Assembly (NCBI RefSeq): GCF_014295035.1
Contig: NZ_CP060404.1
Coordinates: forward strand, 7,852,501 to 7,916,500
Direction of reading: 5' to 3'
From: Streptomyces buecherae
GTDB taxonomy: Bacteria; Actinomycetota; Actinomycetes; Streptomycetales; Streptomycetaceae
DNA: 64,000 nt
Shown here: positions 45,704 to 55,423 of the stretch, in pieces
Position numbering within the stretch: the first letter of the stretch is position 1
Layout: the number at the start of each line of letters is the position of its first letter
Program-made: the position numbers and the translations under genes
Notes under the pieces: generated by a model
What the model was told of the DNA's origin: nothing
Seen by the model: only the letters and a program-made list of their open reading frames with translations
The model's database searches: none

Positions 45704-48591
45704 GACTGCTCCGATGCGGCCGTGGCACGCGCGCGCGACCTGCTGGGACGGTTGCCCGCCGGCCGACCCCCGCCCGGCCTGGGATTGCTGGGCCGGGGGC
45801 GCCCCGGCGCTCCGGTGGACGAGGTGGGTTGCCAGCCGCGCAGCCGCAGGCTGTTGCCGACCACGATCACCGAGCTGGCGGACATCGCCGCGGCGGCCAC
45901 CATCGGGTTGAGCCAGCCGACGGCCGCCAGCGGCAGGGTGACCGCGTTGTAGCCGAACGCCCAGGCCAGGTTGGAGCGCACCATGCCGAGCGTGCGCCGG
46001 GCCAGCCGTACGGCGTCCGGCAGCGCGCCCATGTCCTCGCGTACCAGCGTCACGTCGGCCGCGCCGATCGCGGCGTCCGTGCCGCCGCCCATGGCGATGC
46101 CCAGGTCGGCGTTGGCCAGCGCCGCCGCGTCGTTGACGCCGTCGCCGATGACCGCGACCCGGTGGCCGTGCTCGCGCAGCGAGCGCACCAGCTCGGCCTT
46201 GCCCTCGGGGGTGGCCCGGGCGTGCACCTCGGTGATGCCGAGCCGTTCGGCGACGGCCCGCGCGGTCGCCTCGCTGTCGCCGGTCGCCAGCACCGTGCGC
46301 AGGCCGAGGCGGCGGAGGTGGTCCACCGCGCGGAAGGCGCCCGGGCGCAGGCTGTCGCCCAGCGCGAGGACGGCCTCCGGCGCGCCGTTCACGCGTACCA
46401 GCACCGCCGTGTGCCCGGTGCTCTCCGCCGCGCGCACGGCGTCGGCCAACTCCGCGGGCAGCGCGGCCTGGTCGCCCTGGGTGGCGTCGTCGGCGGGCTC
46501 GGCGTCCGGACGGGAGACCGTCACCTGGTGTCCGTCCACGCGTCCGCTGACGCCGTGCCCCGCGGTCGCGGCGAAGCCGATGACCGCCGGCAGCCCGTCG
46601 CCCTCCGCGGCACCGCGCCGCGCGTGGCTCACCACGGCGCGCCCGACCGGGTGCTCCGAGCCCTGTTCGACCGCGCCCGCCAGGCGTACGACGGTCGCCT
46701 CGTCCAACCCCTCCGTACGGCAGGTGACCTGCGTGACGCCCATCTCGCCGATGGTCAGCGTGCCGGTCTTGTCCAGCACGACGGTGTCCACCCGGCGCAG
46801 CCCCTCCAGGGCCTGCGGGCCCTTGACGAGGATGCCGAGTTGGGCGCCGCGCCCGGTGGCGGCGAGCAGGGCGGTGGGGGTGGCGAGGCCGAGGGCGCAC
46901 GGGCAGGCGACGACCAGGACCGCCACGGCGACGGTCACCGCCGCCTGCGGGTCGGCGCCGGCGCCTAGCCAGAAACCCAGGACCGTGACGGCGATGGCCA
47001 GCACGACCGGCACGAAGATGCCGGCCACCGCGTCGGCCAGGCGCTGCGCCTTGGCCTTGCCGGCCTGCGCGTCCTCCACCAGGCGGGTGATGCGCGCCAG
47101 TTGGGTGTCGGCGCCCACGGCCTCGGCCCGTACCTCGAGCAGCCCGCCCGAGTTGACGGCGCCGCCCACGACCGCGGAGCCGGGACTGACCTCGACCGGC
47201 GCGCTCTCGCCCGTCACCAGCGACATGTCCAGGGCGGAGCCGCCCTCGGTGACCACGCCGTCGGTGGCGACGCGCTCGCCCGGCCGTACGACGAACAGGT
47301 CGCCGACCCGCAACTGCTCGATGGGGATGCGCCGTTCGGCGCCGTCCACCCTTATGACCACGTCCTTGGCGGCCAGGTTGGCGAGCGCGCGCAGCGCGGA
47401 GCCGGTGCCATGCCGGGCCCGCGCCTCCAGCCACCGCCCGGTCAGTACGAACAGCGGTACGGCGACCGCCGCCTCCAGGTACACGTGCGGCGTGTCGCCC
47501 GAGGCGGAGGGCAGCAGCGTGAACGGCATCTCCATGCCCGGCTCGCCCGCGCCGCCGAAGAAGAGCGCGTACGTGGACCAGGAGAAGGCGGCGATGACGC
47601 CGAGCGAGACCAGCGTGTCCATGGTGGCCGCGCCGTGGCGCAGCCCGCGGGCCGCCCGTGCGTGGAAGGGCCACGAGCCCCAGGCGGCGACTGGCGTGGA
47701 GAGCACGAAGCACACCCACTGCCAGTTGCGGAACTGGAGGGCCGGGACCATCGAGATGACCAGCACCGGGATCGACAGCAGGGCCGTGATCAGCAGCCGG
47801 TCCCGCTCCTCGCGGGCGATGGCGGCCTTCTTCTTCTCCCGCTGGTCCTGCTGGTCCTGCGCGCCGTCGGCGTCCGGCTCCGCGCCGTCGTCGCCCGTGG
47901 CGCCGCGCCCGGCCGAGGTCGGCACCGGCTCGGCGGTGTAGCCGGCCTTCTCGACGGTGGCCGTCAGCTCGGCCACGGAGACGCTCGCCGGGTGGGTGAT
48001 GTGGGCACGTTCGGTGGCGAGGTTGACGGTGGCGGTGACGCCTTCGAGGCGGCCGAGGCGCTTTTCGACGCGGCCGACGCAGGCGGCGCAGGTCATGCCG
48101 CCGATGGTCAGCTCGGTGGTGTGGGTGGCGACGGGCCGCGGCGGGGGCGGCGGCTCGGCGGTGTAGCCGGCTCGTTCGACGGTGGCCGTCAGCTCGGCCA
48201 CGGAGACGCTCGCCGGGTGGGTGATGTGGGCGCGTTCGGTGGCGAGGTTGACGGTGGCGGTGACGCCTTCGAGGCGGCCGAGGCGCTTTTCGACGCGGCC
48301 GACGCAGGCGGCGCAGGTCATGCCGCCGATGGTCAGCTCGGTGGTGTGGGTGGCGACGGGCCGCGGCGGGGGCGGCGGCTCGGCGGTGTAGCCGGCTCGT
48401 TCGACGGTGGCGATCAGCTCGGCGGTGGACAGGGTCGCGGGGTGGGTGATGTGGGCGCGTTCGGTGGCGAGGTTGACGGTGGCGGTGACGCCTTCGAGGC
48501 GGCCGAGGCGCTTTTCGACGCGGCCGACGCAGGCGGCGCAGGTCATGCCGCCGATCGTGAGCTCGGTGGTGACCGGGGCTGGCGTGGTCAC
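45700..48591 (-). CDS. copA: Copper-exporting P1B-type ATPase with three N-terminal HMA domains
   Basis: The 963-residue ATPase pumps Cu(I) out of the cytoplasm. Its N-terminus has three heavy-metal-associated domains, each with GMTCAAC, spaced 75 residues apart, then a charged spacer. The pump core follows: A-domain VTGESAPVEV, ion-binding CPC in VVACPCALGLATP, phosphorylated Asp in DKTGTLT, SEHPVGRAVV nucleotide site and GDGVNDAAAL hinge. GTG 48591 has GGAGG 6 nt upstream. It is coupled by overlapping start/stop codons to the small Met-rich protein before it and the PCu(A)C gene after it. The three HMA units are near-identical in DNA, a sign of recent duplication. Confidence 0.96.
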   Translation of the reverse strand: MTTPAPVTTELTIGGMTCAACVGRVEKRLGRLEGVTATVNLATERAHITHPATLSTAELIATVERAGYTAEPPPPPRPVATHTTELTIGGMTCAACVGRVEKRLGRLEGVTATVNLATERAHITHPASVSVAELTATVERAGYTAEPPPPPRPVATHTTELTIGGMTCAACVGRVEKRLGRLEGVTATVNLATERAHITHPASVSVAELTATVEKAGYTAEPVPTSAGRGATGDDGAEPDADGAQDQQDQREKKKAAIAREERDRLLITALLSIPVLVISMVPALQFRNWQWVCFVLSTPVAAWGSWPFHARAARGLRHGAATMDTLVSLGVIAAFSWSTYALFFGGAGEPGMEMPFTLLPSASGDTPHVYLEAAVAVPLFVLTGRWLEARARHGTGSALRALANLAAKDVVIRVDGAERRIPIEQLRVGDLFVVRPGERVATDGVVTEGGSALDMSLVTGESAPVEVSPGSAVVGGAVNSGGLLEVRAEAVGADTQLARITRLVEDAQAGKAKAQRLADAVAGIFVPVVLAIAVTVLGFWLGAGADPQAAVTVAVAVLVVACPCALGLATPTALLAATGRGAQLGILVKGPQALEGLRRVDTVVLDKTGTLTIGEMGVTQVTCRTEGLDEATVVRLAGAVEQGSEHPVGRAVVSHARRGAAEGDGLPAVIGFAATAGHGVSGRVDGHQVTVSRPDAEPADDATQGDQAALPAELADAVRAAESTGHTAVLVRVNGAPEAVLALGDSLRPGAFRAVDHLRRLGLRTVLATGDSEATARAVAERLGITEVHARATPEGKAELVRSLREHGHRVAVIGDGVNDAAALANADLGIAMGGGTDAAIGAADVTLVREDMGALPDAVRLARRTLGMVRSNLAWAFGYNAVTLPLAAVGWLNPMVAAAAMSASSVIVVGNSLRLRGWQPTSSTGAPGRPRPSNPRPGGGRPAGNRPSRSRARATAASEQS
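47930..48570. repeat. 225-bp tandem repeats coding for the CopA HMA domains
   Basis: Three units of 225 bp (75 codons): about 48570-48346, 48345-48121 and 48120-47930 (the last shorter). The second and third differ at only a base or two over about 200 bp; the first differs mainly around ATLSTAELIA. The phase is preserved, so domain number can change by slippage without a frameshift. Confidence 0.92.
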
Positions 48592-48836
48592 TGGGCGCCT
48601 CCGACCACGGCCGGCACCCCGCCGACGGGCGCCGGCGAGACGACGCCCATCCCGTGGTTGTTCATCCCGCCCATGTCGCCCATGTCGCCGCCGGAACCTC
48701 CGTCGTCGGACCGGTGCAGGCCGGGGGCGACCGGGCCGGCCGCCGAGCCGACGGCGTACGCGATGCCGAACATGGCACCGAGCAACAGGACGAAGCCGGT
48801 GAGCATGAGCGCTGGACTGTACTGACGTGAGGTCAT
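48588..48836 (-). CDS. Met/His-rich single-pass membrane peptide heading the copper operon
   Basis: The 82-residue protein has one membrane helix (residues 8-31, PALMLTGFVLLLGAMFGIAYAVG) and an external tail with SGGDMGDMGGMNNHGMG, a cluster of Met and His suited to Cu(I). ATG 48836 is the first start. Its stop overlaps the CopA GTG (GTGA), so it is translated with the pump. It may pass copper to CopA or to the PCu(A)C protein (inference). No named family was identified. Confidence 0.82.
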   Translation of the reverse strand: MTSRQYSPALMLTGFVLLLGAMFGIAYAVGSAAGPVAPGLHRSDDGGSGGDMGDMGGMNNHGMGVVSPAPVGGVPAVVGGAQ

Positions 48837-49346
48837 CGCCGCTCCAAGACGGACGAAGGCGGACAGGTGGGAAGTGGCACGCGCGCACCAGCGCGGAGCG
48901 GGCCGGGCGGCGTGCGGAGCCGGGTTGGCGGGGTGGCACGGGCGCGAGGCGAGTCGGACGGGGGCGGACGGACGACGGGCGCCGGAGGCCGGGTACGGGA
49001 CCCGGGGCGGCCGGCGGTGGTGCTGGACGGACGGATGCGGCGGAGGGCACGGGTGGGTGGTAGGGGACGTCGGATGCGGTACGACAGTGGTGACGTCATC
49101 GTGACGCGGCATCATCGTGACACGGGTCCAGCCCATCTCGGCCCTGTTGATCCGGCCGCACGGCACGTGAGGTTTCTCCCGGCACGCGCCGGGAACTGGC
49201 GCCCGCGCGGAGCCGACTTCATAGGGATGACGGGGTCGGTACACGCCGCCGACGCGCTGTCGGCGTGCGGCGCGCGCCGGGCCGTGGTCGCCGCCCTGAC
49301 CTGGTCTGAACCAATGCCGGCGGGGCGCGGGCCGCGCGGCCGGCCG
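48837..49346. other. Intergenic region upstream of the copper operon
   Basis: No gene is apparent in these 510 bp. They must contain the copper operon promoter (leftward). No clear CsoR- or CueR-type palindrome was recognised by eye. Confidence 0.5.
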
Positions 49347-50516
49347 TCAGTCGCGGGCCGCCTCCAGCGCCCGCTGATCGGGCATCGCCAGCCGCTCCAT
49401 GATCAACGCGGCGGCGTCGTCCTGCAGTTGGCCACCGGTGTGCGCGTCCAAATCCGCACGCAACCGACTCAGCAACTCGGAGGTCGGCAGCGCCGCCCAC
49501 CGGTGCAGCCGGGCCGCCAGCGGATAGAACGAGCCATCCGCGCCGCGCGCCTCGGTCACCCCGTCGGTGCAGGCGAGCAGCCGGCACCCGGGCGGCAGCA
49601 CGACCCGCTGGACGGCCCGCGGGTGGTCGGCCAGCTCGCCGAGGCCCAGCGGCAACCCCGGCTCGGCCAGCTCGACCTCCCGTACGGCGTTGTCGGGCCC
49701 GATCACGTACGGCGCGACGTGGCCGCAGTCCACGACGAGCAGTGACATCGGCTCCTCCCGCGCCGCCGCCTCCGCAGGGGCTCCGGCGCCGCCGTCCGTG
49801 CCGAGGACCAGGGCCGTCACGAACCGCTCCTGCGCCTCCAGCGGCTCCCGCCCCTCACGGGAGGCGTTGTAGCGGGCCAGGCCCTGCTCCATGGCGAGCA
49901 CGCCGCTGGTGAGGTTGCGGCGGTGGTAGGCGGCCTCGCGGAAGGCGGTCAGCACGGCCGCGCCCGCGCCCAGCGTGCTCAGCCCCTTGCCGCGCACGTC
50001 GCCGATGAGCACGCGGGTGCCGTACGGGGTCTGCACCGCCTCGTACAGGTCGCCGCCCACCAGGGCGTCCCGCTGCGAGGAGACGTAGAAGCCGTCGACG
50101 ACGACGTCCTGGGTCCGCAGGGGGAGCTGGCGCAGGAGGGCCCGTTGCGCGGCCTCGCCGGTGGCGCGCTCGCGCTCCAGGAGTTCCTCGCGGTCGCGCA
50201 GCAGCCTGGCCACCGCGATGCTCGCGCCGACCATCAGCGCGTTGCTGAGGATCGCGCCGGCCCGGGCGACCGTCGGCACGCTGGAGGGCAGCACGCCGTA
50301 GATGACGGTCATGGCGACGAAGTCCAGGGCCCCGATGACGACCGCGTGGCGGTAGGCACACAGCGCGGCGGCGACCATCGGGGCCACCGCCGCGTACACG
50401 TCCAGGCGCAGGTAGCGCGAGGTCAGCTCGTCGATGACGACGATCGCCACCAGGTACCCGAGCAGCAGGACGAAGAGGCCGTTGGTGAACCTCGGGGTTC
50501 GCAGTCGCCACGGCAC
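49347..50516 (-). CDS. Membrane PP2C/SpoIIE-type serine phosphatase
   Basis: The 389-residue protein has about five membrane helices in residues 12-135, a short helical linker (LLRDREELLERERATGEAAQRALLRQL) and a SpoIIE phosphatase domain. Metal-binding Asp residues are in ALVGGDLYEAV, VLIGDVRGKGL and LLACTDGVTEARG, followed by LQDDAAALIMERL. Such phosphatases dephosphorylate STAS anti-anti-sigma proteins and so control sigma factor release. No STAS gene adjoins; the target may be elsewhere. GTG 50516 has GGGAGG 10 nt upstream. Confidence 0.9.
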   Translation of the reverse strand: MPWRLRTPRFTNGLFVLLLGYLVAIVVIDELTSRYLRLDVYAAVAPMVAAALCAYRHAVVIGALDFVAMTVIYGVLPSSVPTVARAGAILSNALMVGASIAVARLLRDREELLERERATGEAAQRALLRQLPLRTQDVVVDGFYVSSQRDALVGGDLYEAVQTPYGTRVLIGDVRGKGLSTLGAGAAVLTAFREAAYHRRNLTSGVLAMEQGLARYNASREGREPLEAQERFVTALVLGTDGGAGAPAEAAAREEPMSLLVVDCGHVAPYVIGPDNAVREVELAEPGLPLGLGELADHPRAVQRVVLPPGCRLLACTDGVTEARGADGSFYPLAARLHRWAALPTSELLSRLRADLDAHTGGQLQDDAAALIMERLAMPDQRALEAARD

Positions 50517-50647
50517 TGTGGTGAGACCTCCCGGTGGGGCTGCGGATGGTCTCAGGCTGGCACGGACCCGTGCCACCGGCCACCGCACCGGGGCACCGGG
50601 GTGCGCCGCCGTGCCGCCCGGGTCGGGCGTGCCCCGCCGGGCGCGTC

Positions 50648-52150
50648 TCAGGCGTGTGGGGTCAGGGTCAGCCCGTCGGTGGTGATCGAGTCGGCGGTCA
50701 CGAGCGCCTGGTCGGCCTCGACATCGGTGAGGAAGATCAGCGGCGGCACGAGCGGCGGCACCGGCAGCCGGTCCGGGGTGAAGGTCAGGCACAGCAGGCC
50801 CTCGACGCAGCCCTTGAACCGACTGAGGTAGAGCGTCACGTGGCCGGACAGCTCCAGCGAGTCGGCCCCCAGGTCCAGCTCGGGCGAGCCGTCGCGGGTC
50901 CGCATCCGGTAGTCGGTGAGCGAGGCGGCCCGCATCTTAAGCACCATCACCTTCAGCGGCCCGCGAGCGGTGGGCAGCTCGGTCACGCCGGCCACGAGGA
51001 AGCCGTGCGGGGTGAACCGGGTGGTGGTGATGGTCGCGGGGGTGGCCGCCACCGGGAAGCCGGGCCCGTCGGCCGCCGGCGCGCGCTCCCCGGGGCCGGC
51101 CGCCGGCGCGACCGGCGCGGCCTCCGTGACCGGCGCGGCGGCGCCCTGCCGCGGCGCCGGCGCCAGCGTGGCGGACAGCTCGCGCGGCGCCCGGGCCCCC
51201 GCGGCCCCGGGCGGGTCGGCCCCGTCCTCGGCCGTGTCCGCGCCCGTCGCGGCGAGCGGGGCCGGGACAGCGCCGCCGGGCAGCGGCGCGCCGCGCGCGG
51301 GTACCCCCACGGCGGCCAGCAGCGCGACGGCCGGCACCAGCGGCGCGAGCGCCCGCAGCGCCCCGCCACCGCGCCGGCGCCGGGCGGACCTCGGTGCGCC
51401 GGCCGGGCCCGGGTCGGGCCCCTCCGCCCCGCCCGCGTCCGCCACCGCCCTGCCGCCGGCCCCCTCCGGTGGCGTCGGCGACCTCGGGCCTCCCGCCGCG
51501 CCACGGGAGCCGACGCCGTCGGCCGGGGCGTCGTCGCCCGGGGCATCGCGTCCAGCGCCCGGGCCACCGTACGGAGGGCCGGGGGCCGCCGCGTCGCCCG
51601 ACGGGCCGCCCGGACCCGGTTCGTCGGGCTGCCCGGAGGGTGGCCCGGGTGACGGGCCGGCCGGTGCCTGGGGCGCCTCGCGCGGCGTCCAGCCGAAGCC
51701 CATGACGCTGCCGACGATGCCCAGCACCATGCCGATCAGGAAGCCGCCGAGGTTGGTGGCGGCGAAGGAGAGTACGGAGAGCAGCAGCGCGTTGATGCTC
51801 ACGTAGTGCCGGGCGCGGGGCGCGAACCACAGGAACAGGCCCGCGACGATCAGCGCGATGCCGATGCCGATCGCCGCGATCCCGCCGAGGCCGAGGCTGA
51901 CGAGTACGGTCAGCGGCGACAGCGGGATGGCCATGAGTTCGAGCCCGCCGAGCACCAGCAGCAGGCCCGCCCAGAACGGCCGGGTGCGCCGCCAGCCACG
52001 GAAGGCCGCGCGCTGGCGGGGCAGCGGCAGCCCCTGGAGCGCGGCCCGGCACCGCGCGCGCGGGCCCGACGGGGCGGGCCGGGCCCCGACGGCGGCGCCG
52101 GTCGGCGCCCCGCGTCGCGCCTCGCGCGTCCGGCCCCGGCTCAGAAGCAC
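50648..52150 (-). CDS. DUF6114-domain membrane protein
   Basis: The 500-residue protein has an N-terminal membrane part with four hydrophobic helices (FWAGLLLVLGGLELMAIPL, VLVSLGLGGIAAIGIGIALIVAGLFLWF, INALLLSVLSFAATNLGGFLIGMVLGIVG). A long Pro/Gly/Ala/Asp linker follows, then a second hydrophobic stretch and a C-terminal beta-rich domain (RFTPHGFLVAGVTELP, LELSGHVTLYLSRFKGC, LTADSITTDGLTL-like end) that resembles the DUF6230 partner. The start is GTG 52150, overlapping the DUF6230 stop by 10 bp. The two are a known Streptomyces gene pair of unknown role, probably at the cell envelope. Confidence 0.85.
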   Translation of the reverse strand: MLLSRGRTREARRGAPTGAAVGARPAPSGPRARCRAALQGLPLPRQRAAFRGWRRTRPFWAGLLLVLGGLELMAIPLSPLTVLVSLGLGGIAAIGIGIALIVAGLFLWFAPRARHYVSINALLLSVLSFAATNLGGFLIGMVLGIVGSVMGFGWTPREAPQAPAGPSPGPPSGQPDEPGPGGPSGDAAAPGPPYGGPGAGRDAPGDDAPADGVGSRGAAGGPRSPTPPEGAGGRAVADAGGAEGPDPGPAGAPRSARRRRGGGALRALAPLVPAVALLAAVGVPARGAPLPGGAVPAPLAATGADTAEDGADPPGAAGARAPRELSATLAPAPRQGAAAPVTEAAPVAPAAGPGERAPAADGPGFPVAATPATITTTRFTPHGFLVAGVTELPTARGPLKVMVLKMRAASLTDYRMRTRDGSPELDLGADSLELSGHVTLYLSRFKGCVEGLLCLTFTPDRLPVPPLVPPLIFLTDVEADQALVTADSITTDGLTLTPHA

Positions 52151-52755
52151 TTGTCGCCGCCCAGGCTGACGCCGAGCTTCAACCCCTTGAGCCGGAAGTT
52201 GCCGCCGGTGGCGGACCAGGCGTGCGACTTCACGTCGGCCACCTCGATGTTCCCGGCCTGGAGCCCGAACTTTCCCTTCTCCCCTCGGATGCCGGGCGTC
52301 TCGTCGAGGGTGGAGGCGTCGCGGCCGAGCTCGACCGTGCCGAAGCGGGCGTCGCCGGCCAGGTCCTCCGCGTCGATGATCAGGTTGCTGGCGGTGACCT
52401 TGCCGGCGTCGCCGCCCGCCGTCAGCTTGAAGGTCACCGTGCCGAGCGGCGTCTTGACCTCGGCGGCCTGGCAGATGTCGTTGAGGGTGGCCTGGTCGAG
52501 CCCCAGCAGCGAGACCGGGTGCCCCTTGCCGTCCAGGGAGCGGTCGGTCTCCACGTACGAGGCGAGCCCGTCGCTGGTCAGCTTGGACGAGGCGACCTGG
52601 AAGCTCGTGCCGGAGACGGCGAAGGACGCGGCCAGCACGCCCTGCGCCATCATGGCCGCCATCGCGCCGACCGCGAGCACCGCGGGCAACCCCACCACGG
52701 CCGTCCGCTTCCACGCTGTCCTGCCTTCCGGCAGCCGTTCCTGAGATGCCTTCAC
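52141..52755 (-). CDS. DUF6230 family secreted or membrane-anchored protein
   Basis: The 204-residue protein has one membrane helix or uncleaved signal (residues 17-42, TAVVGLPAVLAVGAMAAMMAQGVLA) and an external beta-rich domain (FAVSGTSFQVASSKLTSDGLASYVE, VTASNLIIDAEDLAG, ATGGNFRLKGLKLGVSLGGDKCF). GTG 52755 has GGAGGG 6 nt upstream. It overlaps the DUF6114 gene, so the pair is translated together. A divergent TetR gene 238 bp away may regulate it. No biochemical role is known. Confidence 0.88.
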   Translation of the reverse strand: MKASQERLPEGRTAWKRTAVVGLPAVLAVGAMAAMMAQGVLAASFAVSGTSFQVASSKLTSDGLASYVETDRSLDGKGHPVSLLGLDQATLNDICQAAEVKTPLGTVTFKLTAGGDAGKVTASNLIIDAEDLAGDARFGTVELGRDASTLDETPGIRGEKGKFGLQAGNIEVADVKSHAWSATGGNFRLKGLKLGVSLGGDKCF

Positions 52756-52993
52756 GGCGCCCTCCACAAGGAATGAGCCTCCCCGCGGGCAGCGGGGGAG
52801 GGGCGGCACGCGGTCGCGGGAGCGGTCGCGCGTCGGTACGGAGGCACTGCACTGCGGTCGGCGGCGAGCGGGTGCCCATGGCGGGGGCGTCTCCGAACGC
52901 GGCACGACGCAGCCGTGGTGAGAGCGATCCGCCATCCGGCGTCCCTCTGCCATACTGCGGAAGTCTCACGGCAGTTGGAGAGTAGGCGCGATT

Positions 52994-53650
52994 TTGAATA
53001 ATAGTCAACGGGTCGGACGTGGGGCTTCCGAGACCGAGGGCGGCTCCGAACGCTCCCAGGCGCGGCGGGCCGAACTCATCGCGACCGGGCGCAGGTTGTT
53101 CGCCGACACCTCGTACGACGCCCTGTCGATGGACGACATCGCGCGCCACGCGGGGGTCGCCAAGGGGCTCATCTACTACTACTTCAAGAGCAAGCGCGGC
53201 TACTACCTCGCGATCATCGAGGAGTCCGTCGCCGAACTCGTCGCCCGCGCCGAGCGCACCCGGGACCTGCCGCCCGGCGAGCGGGTGCGCCAGACCATCG
53301 ACGGCTACCTGCGCTACGCCCAGCACCACCAGGCCGCCTACCGGGCGATCGTCACCGGCGGCGTCGGCTTCGACTCCCAGGTGCTCGCCATCCGCGACGC
53401 GGTGCGGGAGCGACTCATCGCGACCATCGGCGAGCTGGCGTGGGGCCTGAGCGAGCCGCCGGCGGTGGCCAGGCTCGCGCTGATCGGGTGGATGGCCGGC
53501 GTCGAGGGCGTCACCCTCGACTGGCTGCAGCGCCCGGAGTTGGCCCGGGAGGAGGTGCGGGCGCTGTTGGAGCGCGGGCTGCGGGACACCCTGTGCGCCA
53601 TCGAGGCGTTCGCGCCCCAGTGCCCGGCCCCGACGGCGCCACCGCGGTAG
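52994..53650 (+). CDS. TetR-family regulator, divergent from the DUF6230/DUF6114 pair
   Basis: The 218-residue protein has a TetR helix-turn-helix (QARRAELIATGRRLFADTSYDALSMDDIARHAGVAKGLIYYYFKSKRGYYLAIIEESV, residues 22-79) and a helical ligand domain. TTG 52994 follows GGAGAG at some distance, and no better start was seen. It shares a 238-bp divergent promoter with the DUF6230 gene, which is the likely target besides itself. A strong terminator follows. Confidence 0.92.
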   Translation: MNNSQRVGRGASETEGGSERSQARRAELIATGRRLFADTSYDALSMDDIARHAGVAKGLIYYYFKSKRGYYLAIIEESVAELVARAERTRDLPPGERVRQTIDGYLRYAQHHQAAYRAIVTGGVGFDSQVLAIRDAVRERLIATIGELAWGLSEPPAVARLALIGWMAGVEGVTLDWLQRPELAREEVRALLERGLRDTLCAIEAFAPQCPAPTAPPR

Positions 53651-53681
53651 GGGCGCGCCCGGGGCGCGCGAGCACGACGAG

Positions 53682-53715
53682 AGGGCGGGAAGCCGGTGAT
53701 CCGGCTTCCCGCCCT
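53682..53715. terminator. Bidirectional terminator between TetR and chitinase genes
   Basis: AGGGCGGGAAGCCGG (53682-53696), loop TGAT, and the perfect complement CCGGCTTCCCGCCCT (53701-53715). It serves the rightward TetR gene and the leftward chitinase gene. Confidence 0.92.
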
Positions 53716-53757
53716 GTGTCGTGGAGGCCGCGGCGCGCCGCGGTCACCCGACGGTGG

Positions 53758-55083
<1,326 letters not shown>

Positions 55084-55183
55084 GGAGTCTCCTCGGTGGG
55101 GGAGAGGTGGGGGGATCAGTGCGAAGGACTACGAAGAACGCAGATTTGACATGAACGCGTTCTCTTCTGCGGGGAAACCGTAG

Positions 55184-55198
55184 AAGGACTAGACCACT
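55184..55198 (-). promoter_or_regulatory. DasR-responsive element (dre-like) before the chitinase gene
   Basis: On the minus strand this reads AGTGGTCTAGTCCTT, close to the dre consensus AGTGGTCTAGACCACT. It lies about 100 bp before the chitinase start, amid further TGGTC/GACCA half-sites to about 55230. DasR represses chitinase genes in Streptomyces until N-acetylglucosamine is sensed. Confidence 0.65.
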
Positions 55199-55423
55199 GT
55201 GGTCAATGGTTCGGACCATTTCCCGCGTGACGGAACCTGATCGTCGACCGGTGACGTGGAGCCGCTGATCGGGCATACTCCAACCCGCTACAGCCGCAGG
55301 TCATCCCGGTTCGTAACCCGGCGAGGGAAGATCGGTTGAGCCGCAGATCGTGGTGGAGCCGCCGTACCCGAGCGTCCTCGCCGCCGCGCCGATGAGCACC
55401 CCAACAGGGAGGAGAGCGCCGCC

